A DNA stretch of 51,465 bases from Bradyrhizobium sp. (GTDB lineage: Bacteria; Pseudomonadota; Alphaproteobacteria; Rhizobiales; Xanthobacteraceae): NCBI RefSeq assembly GCF_030693485.1, contig NZ_JAUYAN010000327.1, positions 1-51,465 of the forward strand, written 5' to 3'. Shown here piece after piece: positions 17,901-26,720 of this stretch. The notes under the pieces were generated by a model. The model had not been told where the DNA came from. It made no database searches and saw nothing but the letters and a program-made list of their open reading frames with translations. Positions within the stretch are counted from its first letter, which is position 1. Each line of letters starts with the position of its first letter. The position numbers and the translations under genes are program-made.

Positions 17901-20900
17901 ACCGGCAATGCCTCGGTCGGAACGGACCACTTCACCAATGTCAGCACGGTGATCGGATCCCGTTTCGGCGACGCCCTGCGCGGCAGCGACAACGAAGACG
18001 GCAGCTTCGAACAGTTCGACGGCCGCGGCGGCAACGATACGATCGATGGCCGCGGCGGCTATGATTTCGCCGCCTACAACAACGACCCCGCCACCCGGTC
18101 GGGCATCACGGTCAACCTCGCTGCCGGTAGCGTGGTTGGCGACGCCTCGATCGGCAGCGACATTCTGTACAGCGTGGAAGGTGTGCGGGGCACCCACTTC
18201 GCCGATACCTACAATGCCGTGGGGTTCAATGGCGCCAGCACCAACGCCGGCTCATTGGGGTTCTTCAACAGTTTCGACGGCCAGGACGGCAACGACAGCA
18301 TCACCGGCAACGGCAACACGCGGATCCAGTATTCGCAGTCGACAGCGGCCGTGTTCGTCGACCTCGCCAATACCGCTGCCGGCGGTACCGGATTGGCGCG
18401 CGACAGGGCCGACGCGCTCAATCTGACGAACCTCGATCTCGCATCGGTCGGGATCGATGTCATCTATGGCGGCGTCAACGCCGTGATGGGCTCGATGTTC
18501 GGCGACACGCTGCTCGGCAGCGCCAACAACGAACAGTTCATGGGCCTCGCCGGCGACGATTTCATCAATGGCCGCGGTGGATTCGACATCGCGCAATACA
18601 ACAACATGACCCACACCACGGGCGGAATCAGCGTCGATTTCACGCTGGGCACCGTGACCGGCGATGCCTCGACCGGCACCGATACGCTGCGTGGAATCGA
18701 AGGCGTTCAGGGCACCAATTTCGCCGACAGCTTTGATGCGACCGGATTCGGCAATTCCGACCACCTCGATGCCGCGCTGTTCAACGTCGGCAACAACGGC
18801 ACCTATAATCAGTTCGAGGGACTGGCCGGCAACGACACCATCACCGGAAACGGCAACACCCGCGTCATCTATTTCAATGCGGAGGCGGCTGTCACGGTCG
18901 ATATCGCAGACGGCACCGCCGACGGCGATGCCTCGGTCGGGCACGACGTTTTCAGCGGCGTCAACGGGGTCGGCGGCAGCGATTTCGCCGACATCCTGCG
19001 GGGCAGCAACAACGCGCAGGGAACGATCGAACAGTTCGACGCGCGGGGCGGCGACGACACCATTGACGGCCGCGGCGGGTTTGACCAGGCGATCTATTCC
19101 AATGACCCGAACGTTACCACGGGAATTACCGTCGACATGTTCGCCGGCACCGTCGATGGCGACGCCTCGGTCGGCCACGACACTCTGGTCTTCATCGAGT
19201 CGGTGATCGGTACCCGGTTCGGCGACATTTACGATGCGCTGAATTTCGTCGGCTTCAACGAATTCCAGGGCCTCGGCGGCGACGACCAGATCACCGGCAA
19301 CGGCACGACCCAGCTCGGCTATTACAACGCCACTTCGGGCGTGACGGTCGACATGAAGCTGGGAACCGCCGATGGCGACGCCTCGGTCGGCCACGATATT
19401 TTTGACGGCGTCAATCAGGTCCGCGGCTCGAGTTTCGGCGATAATTTCACCGGCGACGACGATAACAACATTCTCGACGGCCTTGGCGGCAACGATAGGC
19501 TCGACGGCAGCGGCGGCGACGACGACCTGTACGGCGGCGCCGGAGCGGACACCTTCGTCTATACGACGGGCATCGACACTGTTCACGACTTCAACCGCAG
19601 CGAGGGCGACCGGATCGACCTCACCGGCGTGGCGGGTGTCCATTCGCTCGCCGATCTCGCCGATCTGATCGCGGTTACCGAAGGCAACAACACCCTCATC
19701 GACTTCGGCGAACGCGGCACGCTGGACTTGCGCGGCGTCACCACGCTGGTCGAAAGCGATTTCATCTTCGCAGCACCGCCCGTCAATGCAGCGCCTGACT
19801 TCACAGGTAACGATCTCGAGGCGACCTACACGGGCGCAGCTGTCGCGATCGCGGGTGATGTCACGGCGAGCGACATCGACAGCGACGACTACGACGGCGG
19901 GTCGCTGACCGCGACCGTGACTGCGGGAGGCAGCGAGGGCGATACGCTGTCGATCGCGGAGAGCGAATACATCCAGTTCGCGATTTCCGGCAATGTCGTG
20001 AGCTACGATTCCGACGGGGAAGGCGGTGACGCCGACTTCGTCAGCATCGGTACACTGACCAACAATTTCAACAGCCTCACGATTGCGTTCAATGACAACG
20101 CCACCGACGATGCCGTTGCCGCGCTGACGCAGGCGATCCAGTTTTCCAACGCCAAGTCGAATGTCGCGCCCGGCACCAGGACCGTGACCTTCACGCTCGA
20201 CGATGGCGGCGGCACCGCCAATGGCGGTCACAACACCGATTATTTCACCGCCACGGTCGACGTCGAGGCGGACGGCCACCCCGCCACCTTCGGTGGCGAC
20301 ACCACGGGTGAGGTGACGGAAGACGACACCACCATTCCCAGCGGTTCGATCCACGGGCATGATTTCGATGACGGCACGCTGACAGTGCAGGATGCCGACA
20401 GCGGCGAGAGCTATTTCCAGGCGGTAGCCCCGACGGCGCTGGTGGGCACTTACGGCGACTTCACCTTCGATCACACCACCGGCGATTGGACCTATGCGCT
20501 TGTCCATGTGCGCGTCGATGGCCTGGCCGCAGGTGAGGTTCAATACGACACGCTGATGGTGACGTCGGCGGACGGCACGACGCAGGATATTGTCGTCACC
20601 GTCAACGGGGCCAACGAGAAGCCGGAATTCACGGCCGCCAATCCGGCGGCGACGTTCGCTGCCGGTGGCGGATCGGTGGCTGTCGTCAGCGGTGTTTCGG
20701 TCAGCGATATCGACAGCGACGATTACGGCGGCGGCTCGTTGAGCGCGACGGTATGGAACAGCAGCAGTGGCGACAGGTTGTCGATCGGGGGCAACGCATT
20801 CATCTCGGTTGCTGCTGTCGCCAGCGGCCAGGTTGTCATGTTCGATGCCGACGGCGGCGGCGCGGGTCTGGCCGTTGAAATCGGCACGCTCTCGGACAAC

Positions 20901-23096
20901 GGCGACAGTCTGACGGTGTACCTGAACGACAACGCCACCGATGACGCGGTCGACGCGCTGGCTGAGGCTATCCGGTTCGAGAACAATAATTCCTACCCCG
21001 ATATCGGTCTCCGCACCGTGACTTTTGCGCTCAACGATGGCGATGGATCCGACGCTTTCGAGGCCACGGTCGATGTCGTCGCGCCGCCCTCCAATCAGGC
21101 GCCGGTCGCAGGCCCCGACAATGTCCTCGTCCGCCCCGACTACCTCGCTATTGCCAGCACATTGATCACCAACGATAGCGACCCCGACGAGCACCCGTTC
21201 GTGATCTCCGGTGCTGCGTACGGAGAGAACGAGGCGACGCTGGACGACGGCATCTACACGATCGAGGGACAGTATGGAACGCTGAAGCTGTTTGCCACTG
21301 AGCACGAATCGGTGACGTTCGGGGGATTCGAGAACTTCCACGTCTATGCCGGCAACTTCATCTATGCGATCGGCCAGGACGCCAACGACGAGCCGATTCC
21401 CGGCGTTCCGATCTACGACCTGCAGCCGGGTCAAACCCTATCGGAAGAGTTTACCTACACCATCACCGACAGCTATGGCGCGATCTCGTCTCCCGCCACT
21501 GTCACGGTGACGTTCGAGCCGTCGCTGGTCGATCTCAGGGTGCACACGACGGAGGGTTACGACACCACGACGCTGTGGAATGATCTTTATAACGGTACCA
21601 TCACGGCGATCGACGAAACGCACATTACCGTGGTGAATGATGGTCGAACGATTGAGATCGACGCCAAGGATCTGATGTTCACTCTGGGCAGCGGTGAATA
21701 TTCCATAGACAGCGGCCTCATCAAGGGCTTCCATGTCACCGGTCCGTCGGGCCCGTTGTTCGACGCGGTGCGATACAATCTTCCGGCGGGATTGCTCGAC
21801 GCAGCGGTGGACAGTCACGACTCCACCGAGTTCGACAATATGCTGGCCGAGTATGGCCATGACAGCCACGGCAGTGTCGGCGCCGATGTGCTGCGCGGCG
21901 GCGACCTCGTCGATTATTTCGATACTGGGGGCGGCGCTGATACCATCGTCGCGGGCGGCGGCAACGACGTCGTTACCATCAGTGACAACGCTGCGTGGAA
22001 TATCGATGGCGGCGACGGAGTCGACACCGTCAAGCTGTCCGGCGCGTTCAATCTGGCCGCTGGTCCCGAGGGTCAGAATCTGACCAGCATCGAAATCGTC
22101 GATCTGAACACGACCGATGCCAACGCCGTGATCGTCGAACCGGAAGACGTCTTCGAACTTAACGCAGATGGTGTGGTCCGGATACTGGGCAATTCCAGCG
22201 ACAACGTGGTGCTCGCCGGCCATTTCACCGGGCATCCGGATGGTCAGTGGTTCCCGATGGCCACGGAAATATTCTATCAGGGAGATAATGCGACCGCCGG
22301 CGTGTCGTTCGACATGTATGAGTACAAGGACGGCGAGGAAACCCTGGCGACGCTCTATGTCGAGCACGGCGTTCCCGTCGACAGCGGCCCGGTCATCCTG
22401 AGCAACAGCCTGCAGACGGCCGGCGACGAATTCGGCGGCGCGACCGTAAGCCAGCTTTCGGTGTTGGACTTCTACACCGAAGGGCTGACCATCTCTGCCG
22501 TGGCCGGCGACGGCACCCTGGCGCCGGCCGGGTCGATATCGGGGCTCGACCTTGTCGACGACGGCGACGATGCCACGTTCGCGGGCACGGGGACACTTGA
22601 GGCCATCAACGAGATGCTGGCGGATGGAATCACCTACGCGCCCGACCTGGACACGCCGCCGCTGACCGACATGGTGACGGTGACAATCGACGACGGCCAC
22701 GACACCGACAGCCTCCATTTCATCTTCAATGTGACCGGGGAAAATCCGACTCTGTTCGGCACGCAGGGCAAGGATATCATTTACGCGACCGAGGGTTATG
22801 ACCAGTTCGTGTTCGCGGCGACCAATGGCTCCGGTCGCGACACCATCATCAATTTTACGCCGGGGCAGGATCAGATCGAACTGGACTACGTCGCCTTCGA
22901 TCCCGGTGAGGAAAATGGCTTCACCAGCTGGCTTGCGAATCACGCTACTGCTACCGCCATTGGTGCCGACGTTCTCATCGACCTGAATGTGGACGGTGAG
23001 CACCCGAACCAGGATACGATCCTGTTGAGGAACGTTTCACTTCTCAACCTGAGTGCCAACGATTTCATCCTGCCTTCCGGCGGCGTCGGCAACTGA
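14913..23096 (+). CDS. Giant FecR/beta-propeller/RTX/VCBS adhesin, predicted type I secretion substrate
   Basis: This 2727-residue protein has no Sec signal. Order of parts: a conserved N-terminal segment (1-98); an alanine tract, STAAAAAAK (104-112); a FecR-type domain (about 112-230, with VATMGIRGTA); a Pro-rich linker (about 340-410); seven PD40/TolB-like propeller strands (SADGQFIVYD, SPDGNFIIF and others, 416-746); eight tandem RTX-like units of about 73-92 residues (858-1550) containing GGNDTL-type calcium nonapeptides; a VCBS/cadherin-like stretch (1626-2206) with DIDSDDY twice; a second short RTX patch (2323-2383, GGGADTIVAGGGND); and a C-terminal type I targeting domain (from 2615, GTQGKDIIYATEGYDQFVF). 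The start is a TTG with GGTGA nearby; no other start is available after the upstream stop. It is probably an exported calcium-dependent adhesin. Confidence 0.88.
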   Translation: MNFAGKFGSGTPDNFSSAGFKIDALGHQGGGDSVTIPDAHLLFSGDYSRSGADLIVSDQLHRVVVSNYFQGDKRPTLLSPDGAPLDPGFIEAMTGHVQYAQAASTAAAAAAKVVGHVVKMTGSASVVRNGVTVALNNGDTVLQNDVVQTGSGSSLGLVMIDGTTFNLSAGARLMLNDLTYDASSTANSSLFTLVQGAASFVAGQVAKTGDMKVGTPVATMGIRGTAVILDISAVDGKVSISVIDQRDGQVHSVQVFNSRGVLIGTVTSNGTTLTLTPIANFEVIAQESNKTVAQIAQEFAIFREALSLYEIQKAIDPNLPQHTENNTANPRQYASAGSTPANPLAPEYIPVSGNAPASSGDGAPVTVELNLPTPGQVPTGIPTPPPSPGAPIVVTVVIPPAPLPFVVTPPTVNQISGPGGDHFGPVMSADGQFIVYDPDGTIFLYEHQTHTTITIAEAGNGFSYSGQTISADGRTVVFQGTDGTQSWVFIYNNDPSDTAHYQQTTQLTAGGAPAVSGDGSRIVVEHGGNSIGIYDPQGHVIATITAAAIGETGAVWLPAISAGGQMIAFWQTDAAEPGGSGQLFVYDLATGAATAIAGTATDAGMSAASFSADGRYVVYQSDAPGGHSEIYLYDLSTGQVVFHTANASGASYNPVISPDGNFIIFASDAQFAGDGNAVTDTYLVDISDPANPVYTRVSNLANGNQPDAVANLGATISAGGLYIAFASSAAPGTGDIFLADPTSGRSAIIQERASSPAILTAAGVIELTGDNNGATLSVANPNGRFTASFNANGDIVWNFSEPKSDFAALLPGQKVTQDFIILLTNDSGTMQIPVRVVVYDADLPVTVAVANPGTIAGDNNDNVLTGTAGNDILQGFGGNDTLIGLTGVDRAVYTDATSGITVNLAAGMVTGQGVGTDTLQFVEAVQGSNFADTYSATGFTGSSGLPGVPVGFNSFEGMAGDDIVTGNVNVQGQALTRISYASASAAVTVDMATGTATGNASVGTDHFTNVSTVIGSRFGDALRGSDNEDGSFEQFDGRGGNDTIDGRGGYDFAAYNNDPATRSGITVNLAAGSVVGDASIGSDILYSVEGVRGTHFADTYNAVGFNGASTNAGSLGFFNSFDGQDGNDSITGNGNTRIQYSQSTAAVFVDLANTAAGGTGLARDRADALNLTNLDLASVGIDVIYGGVNAVMGSMFGDTLLGSANNEQFMGLAGDDFINGRGGFDIAQYNNMTHTTGGISVDFTLGTVTGDASTGTDTLRGIEGVQGTNFADSFDATGFGNSDHLDAALFNVGNNGTYNQFEGLAGNDTITGNGNTRVIYFNAEAAVTVDIADGTADGDASVGHDVFSGVNGVGGSDFADILRGSNNAQGTIEQFDARGGDDTIDGRGGFDQAIYSNDPNVTTGITVDMFAGTVDGDASVGHDTLVFIESVIGTRFGDIYDALNFVGFNEFQGLGGDDQITGNGTTQLGYYNATSGVTVDMKLGTADGDASVGHDIFDGVNQVRGSSFGDNFTGDDDNNILDGLGGNDRLDGSGGDDDLYGGAGADTFVYTTGIDTVHDFNRSEGDRIDLTGVAGVHSLADLADLIAVTEGNNTLIDFGERGTLDLRGVTTLVESDFIFAAPPVNAAPDFTGNDLEATYTGAAVAIAGDVTASDIDSDDYDGGSLTATVTAGGSEGDTLSIAESEYIQFAISGNVVSYDSDGEGGDADFVSIGTLTNNFNSLTIAFNDNATDDAVAALTQAIQFSNAKSNVAPGTRTVTFTLDDGGGTANGGHNTDYFTATVDVEADGHPATFGGDTTGEVTEDDTTIPSGSIHGHDFDDGTLTVQDADSGESYFQAVAPTALVGTYGDFTFDHTTGDWTYALVHVRVDGLAAGEVQYDTLMVTSADGTTQDIVVTVNGANEKPEFTAANPAATFAAGGGSVAVVSGVSVSDIDSDDYGGGSLSATVWNSSSGDRLSIGGNAFISVAAVASGQVVMFDADGGGAGLAVEIGTLSDNGDSLTVYLNDNATDDAVDALAEAIRFENNNSYPDIGLRTVTFALNDGDGSDAFEATVDVVAPPSNQAPVAGPDNVLVRPDYLAIASTLITNDSDPDEHPFVISGAAYGENEATLDDGIYTIEGQYGTLKLFATEHESVTFGGFENFHVYAGNFIYAIGQDANDEPIPGVPIYDLQPGQTLSEEFTYTITDSYGAISSPATVTVTFEPSLVDLRVHTTEGYDTTTLWNDLYNGTITAIDETHITVVNDGRTIEIDAKDLMFTLGSGEYSIDSGLIKGFHVTGPSGPLFDAVRYNLPAGLLDAAVDSHDSTEFDNMLAEYGHDSHGSVGADVLRGGDLVDYFDTGGGADTIVAGGGNDVVTISDNAAWNIDGGDGVDTVKLSGAFNLAAGPEGQNLTSIEIVDLNTTDANAVIVEPEDVFELNADGVVRILGNSSDNVVLAGHFTGHPDGQWFPMATEIFYQGDNATAGVSFDMYEYKDGEETLATLYVEHGVPVDSGPVILSNSLQTAGDEFGGATVSQLSVLDFYTEGLTISAVAGDGTLAPAGSISGLDLVDDGDDATFAGTGTLEAINEMLADGITYAPDLDTPPLTDMVTVTIDDGHDTDSLHFIFNVTGENPTLFGTQGKDIIYATEGYDQFVFAATNGSGRDTIINFTPGQDQIELDYVAFDPGEENGFTSWLANHATATAIGADVLIDLNVDGEHPNQDTILLRNVSLLNLSANDFILPSGGVGN
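17485..19560 (+). repeat. Eight diverged tandem RTX-like repeat units inside the adhesin gene
   Basis: Units of roughly 220-280 bp recur, recognised by the strand ITVNLAAGxVTGxxxxGTD (near 17608, 17872, 18106, 18352, 18628, 18892, 19126 and 19345), each followed by a GSxFxD turn and a GGNDTI/GGDDTI calcium loop. The fourth unit is aberrant: its strand reads VFVDLANTAAGGTG and carries an extra insertion of about 20 residues. The repeats are diverged at DNA level, so they are old rather than recently amplified. Confidence 0.8.
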
Positions 23097-23143
23097 CGCC
23101 GGAATCCGGCTCATGTCGTGATGCGGGCAAGATCCTCGCGATC

Positions 23144-24310
23144 CTACCCCACCCGCGGAATCCCCATCCGATCGACCTCCGCCAGCACCGCTGCTAGGTC
23201 CTGATGGCCCGCCCCGAAATGCCCCTTGCGTTCGCCCAGTGGCACCGTGTGCCCCGCCGCCAGCCGGTAATGCCGGTCGTGCACCAGGCACCGCGCGCGA
23301 ATCAGCGGCCACAGCAGCAGGCCGAGCATGCGCTGGTCGTGGCCGTATTTCGCCGTCGGCCCGCTGATAAAATAACGCCGCATCAGTTCGGCGATCTCGA
23401 TGCCGCAGTCGGCGCGACCGTCCCAGGTGCCGCCCATCATCAGTTCGTTGTGCATGACGTGGTCGCGCATGACGTGAAACGGATAGCCGCTGTCGATCCA
23501 TTGCCGAACGGCATCGGCTTCGGCCGCGGATACCCTGGCATCGCAATCGCGTACCAGAAAATACCCGACCGTCGGGTCGTCCATGACCAGGAAGCGCTGG
23601 AACAGGCCTACCCCCGGATATTCGTCCGCCATGTTCCTGAGCTCGGCGCCGTTGTCGCGCAGGAAGGCGATGCAGGCCGGCGACACCGTCGCGTCGACGT
23701 AAAAGCGGCAGGTCCAGTCCGGATACACCTTCCGGCAGAGCACCAGATTGATCATGGCGCCATAGGCGTAGAAGAGCTGTGGCCCCCACAGCGAAAACGA
23801 AATCATCTTTCGTCCGGTGGGTGGCCCGGCCGGCTCCTTCAGGGCGAACGGCAGCGGGTTGCGGCAGGCCTCGGCGTCGCGCAGGTCGAGGGCGCGCTGG
23901 CCATGGCGGATCGCCTCTTCGGTCTTGCCGGCATAGAAATGCGCGACCTTGAGGGTGTCGAGAATGGTTAGGTCTTCGCCGTGCTGGGCGATGTAGGCTT
24001 GCGCCTGCGCGATCGTCTCGTCGAAGCGCTTCATATTCGAAAGCGTCGCGATCCGGGCTTTCTGCAACCGCGCCATGCCGGGCTGGCGGCGGTTCAGCTC
24101 CTCGGCCAGCGCCAGCGCCGGCGTCCAGTCGCGCTTCTGGAAGAACGCATCAAACAGCAATTCCCTGGCCACGAGATCGTCGGGATCGCTGACGGTGATC
24201 GCGCAGAGCTGGACGATTGCCTTGTCGTTGTCGCCGGCCCGGAGCAGCGCGCGAATGGCGTCGTGGCGCGGCGCTACTGGCGGAAGGGTGCCGCTCACAA
24301 GGTTGGACAT
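23144..24310 (-). CDS. TPR protein with C-terminal glycosyltransferase-like domain
   Basis: The 388-residue product has an N-terminal helical part made of TPR-like pairs (about residues 10-150, for example LRAGDNDKAIVQLCAI and KTEEAIRHGQRALDLR). The C-terminal half starts at KMISFSLWG and has features of a nucleotide-sugar transferase: VYPDWTCRFYVDATV, and RDCDAR near residue 255, a DxD motif of the kind that binds a metal-sugar nucleotide. No signal peptide or membrane helix is seen. It is convergent with the adhesin gene, so a role in modifying that or another surface protein is possible but unproven. An alternative start 45 bp upstream (24355) lacks a ribosome binding site. Confidence 0.65.
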   Translation of the reverse strand: MSNLVSGTLPPVAPRHDAIRALLRAGDNDKAIVQLCAITVSDPDDLVARELLFDAFFQKRDWTPALALAEELNRRQPGMARLQKARIATLSNMKRFDETIAQAQAYIAQHGEDLTILDTLKVAHFYAGKTEEAIRHGQRALDLRDAEACRNPLPFALKEPAGPPTGRKMISFSLWGPQLFYAYGAMINLVLCRKVYPDWTCRFYVDATVSPACIAFLRDNGAELRNMADEYPGVGLFQRFLVMDDPTVGYFLVRDCDARVSAAEADAVRQWIDSGYPFHVMRDHVMHNELMMGGTWDGRADCGIEIAELMRRYFISGPTAKYGHDQRMLGLLLWPLIRARCLVHDRHYRLAAGHTVPLGERKGHFGAGHQDLAAVLAEVDRMGIPRVG

Positions 24311-24439
24311 ATTCCCGCAGGGCCCCGAAGCTTCGAATATCGCACCACCCAGCATATAGCCGATTTATGCGCAGGTTATAGGGGCGTCCGGGAATCCGGC
24401 ATCTGGTGCCGCAATCCCCTGATGTGATACCCAAACGGG

Positions 24440-26668
24440 ATGAAGCGGCTGAGGGTATTGCGGCGCTGGTTCAAGCGCAGGTTCGGGATTGCCAGGCTGG
24501 TCTGCCTTGCGATCCTGATCGGGCTGGCGGCGCTGCGCGTCGCCGATCCCTTTGCGGTCGAGGAGCTCAGGGTCAGGACCTTCGATGGCTTCCAGGCCAT
24601 CGAGCCCCGGGTGAAGACGGCAAGGCCAGTCAGCATTGTCGATATCGACGAGAAGAGCCTGGCGAAGCTCGGCCAGTGGCCCTGGCCGCGAACCCGGGTC
24701 GCGGAACTGATCGACAAGCTCACCGCCCTCGGCGCCGTCGTGATCGCCTTCGATATCGTGTTCGCGGAGCCCGACCGGCTCAATCCCGGGATCGCGGCCG
24801 ACACCATCCCCAATCTCGACGAGGAAACCAGGGCCAAGCTGCGCGCGCTGCCGAGCAACGACCAGATTCTGGCGGCTGCGCTCAAGCGCTCCCGCGTGGT
24901 GCTGGGCCAGTCCGGCTTTCCCTATGTGCTCGGCGAACTCGACAAATCATTGCCGGTGACGGGGCTGGCGATGCGTGGCGAGGAGCCGCAGCCATTCCTG
25001 ATCGATTTCCAGGGGCTGCTGCGCAACGTCCCGGTGCTGGAGCAGGCGGCCGCCGGGCGGGGCCTGTTCACCATCAAGAACGAGCGCGACGGCATCGTGC
25101 GGCGGGTGCCGATGATCATGCTGGCGCAGGGCGCGACCATGCCGTCGCTGAGCTTCGAAATGCTGCGGGTGGCCTCCGGCGCCGGCACGATCCTGACCAA
25201 GGCCGACAAGGCCGGCCTCCAGAGCGTCGCCGTCTCGGGCTTCGAGGTCCCGACCGATCGCAACGGCCAGGTCTGGGTGCATTTCGCGCGCCGCGATCCG
25301 TCGATCTACGTCTCGGCGCTGGATGTGCTGGAAGGCCGCGTGCCGCCCGAGAAGATCGCGCAGAAGCTGGTGCTGATAGGAACCTCGGCGGTCGGATTGC
25401 TCGACGTCAAGACCACGCCGATCGATCCCGTGATGCCCGGCGTCGAAATTCATGCCCAGGTGCTCGAAGGCGTGCTGACCCGAACCGTGCTGTCGCAGCC
25501 CAATTGGGCGATATCGGCGGAGTTTTTCTTCGCGCTCATTCTCGGGCTTCTGGTGATCGCGTTTGCGCCGAACTTCGGACCGGTCACCCTGGTTGCGGTC
25601 GGCGCCCTGTTTGCGACGGTGCTGATCGGGACCTCCTGGTATTTCTACACCCAGCATCGTCTGCTGATCGATTTCACCTATCCTCTGATTTCGACCAGCT
25701 CGATTTACCTCACTTTGGTGTTCTCGAGTTACGTCCGGGAGCAGAAGCAGCGCCGGCAGATCCGCTCGGCCTTCGGCCAGTACCTTTCGCCGGCGCTGAT
25801 CGAGCAACTCGCCCAGTCGCCGGAAAAGCTCCAGCTCGGCGGCGAGGAGCGCGAGATGACGATCATGTTCTCCGACGTTCGCGGCTTCACCACCATCTCG
25901 GAATCGTACAAGCACGATCCGCAGGGGCTCACGGCGCTGATGAACCGGTTCCTGACGCCGCTGACCAACGCCATCCTCGATCGCAAGGGCACCATCGACA
26001 AATACATGGGCGACGCCATCATGGCGTTCTGGAACGCGCCGCTCGACGACAAGGAGCACGAGATCAACGCCTGCGAGGCCGCCCTCGACATGCTGGAGCG
26101 AATCGTAGAACTCAACCAGGAGCGCGAGATCGAGGCACAGGACGGCGGCCACGTCTATATCCCGATCAATGTCGGCGTCGGCCTCAACACCGGCGTCTGC
26201 GTCGTCGGCAATATGGGGTCGAATCTGCGCTTCGACTATTCGGTGCTGGGCGACAGCGTCAATCTGGCGTCACGGCTGGAAGGGCAGTCCAAGGAGTACG
26301 GCTTTCCGATCATCATCGGCTCGAAGACCGCGATGGCGGTGAAGGACCGGTTTGCGATTCTCGAACTCGACTTCATCATGGTCAAGGGCAAGAAAGAGCC
26401 GGAGGTTATCTATGCCATAGCCGGCCGCGAGGACACCGCGCAATCCGAAACGTTCCAGCGATTGCGCAACCTGACCATCGAGATGTTGGCGTGCTACCGC
26501 AGCCGCGACTGGGACGGCGCGCTGGCGGCGATCGAACGCGGCCGCAAGACCGACGACGTCCAGGCGCTGGAATACCTGTACGGCTTGTACGAGGCGCGAA
26601 TCCGCCTCTACCAGGAAAACCCGCCGCCAGCGGACTGGAACGGCGCGTTTGCGCTGCTGACGAAATAG
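24440..26668 (+). CDS. CHASE2-domain class III adenylate cyclase
   Basis: This 742-residue inner-membrane sensor should make cAMP. One membrane helix near residue 20 leads into a periplasmic CHASE2 domain (about 45-335, with VSIVDIDEKSLAKLGQWPWP and FDIVFAEPD), then three helices (about 350-430), then a cytoplasmic cyclase domain (about 470-655). The catalytic domain has the metal Asp in FSDVRGFT (near 477), the base-reading Lys and second metal Asp in IDKYMGD (near 519), and the transition-state Asn and Arg in GDSVNLASR (near 605). The second base-contact position is Ser (YSVLG), where Thr or Asp is usual. A C-terminal helical tail follows. It is divergent from the TPR-glycosyltransferase gene. 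The signal it senses is unknown. Confidence 0.9.
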   Translation: MKRLRVLRRWFKRRFGIARLVCLAILIGLAALRVADPFAVEELRVRTFDGFQAIEPRVKTARPVSIVDIDEKSLAKLGQWPWPRTRVAELIDKLTALGAVVIAFDIVFAEPDRLNPGIAADTIPNLDEETRAKLRALPSNDQILAAALKRSRVVLGQSGFPYVLGELDKSLPVTGLAMRGEEPQPFLIDFQGLLRNVPVLEQAAAGRGLFTIKNERDGIVRRVPMIMLAQGATMPSLSFEMLRVASGAGTILTKADKAGLQSVAVSGFEVPTDRNGQVWVHFARRDPSIYVSALDVLEGRVPPEKIAQKLVLIGTSAVGLLDVKTTPIDPVMPGVEIHAQVLEGVLTRTVLSQPNWAISAEFFFALILGLLVIAFAPNFGPVTLVAVGALFATVLIGTSWYFYTQHRLLIDFTYPLISTSSIYLTLVFSSYVREQKQRRQIRSAFGQYLSPALIEQLAQSPEKLQLGGEEREMTIMFSDVRGFTTISESYKHDPQGLTALMNRFLTPLTNAILDRKGTIDKYMGDAIMAFWNAPLDDKEHEINACEAALDMLERIVELNQEREIEAQDGGHVYIPINVGVGLNTGVCVVGNMGSNLRFDYSVLGDSVNLASRLEGQSKEYGFPIIIGSKTAMAVKDRFAILELDFIMVKGKKEPEVIYAIAGREDTAQSETFQRLRNLTIEMLACYRSRDWDGALAAIERGRKTDDVQALEYLYGLYEARIRLYQENPPPADWNGAFALLTK

Positions 26669-26677
26669 CGCCCTCTT

Positions 26678-26720
26678 GTCATCCCTGCGAAACCATTGCG
26701 AAACCAGGGACGTCACGGCT
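26678..26720. repeat. Short degenerate intergenic repeat (GTCATCCCTGCG...)
   Basis: The piece GTCATCCCTGCGAAAC through CCAGGGACGTCAC resembles a shortened copy of the GTCGTCCCTGCG/CGCAGGGAC repeat at 38729. It lies just after the cyclase stop, between convergent frames. Confidence 0.35.

Noticed and set aside
17485..19560. Regularly spaced repeats considered as a CRISPR array
   Set aside because: Units are over 200 bp, diverged, in frame and encode calcium-binding RTX loops; no cas genes are present.
18252..21434. A 1060-codon open frame on the minus strand
   Set aside because: It lies wholly antisense to the RTX/VCBS part of the adhesin. High GC in third positions removes stops from this frame. 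The translation has no domain, is rich in Arg, Val and Asp, and lacks a ribosome binding site.
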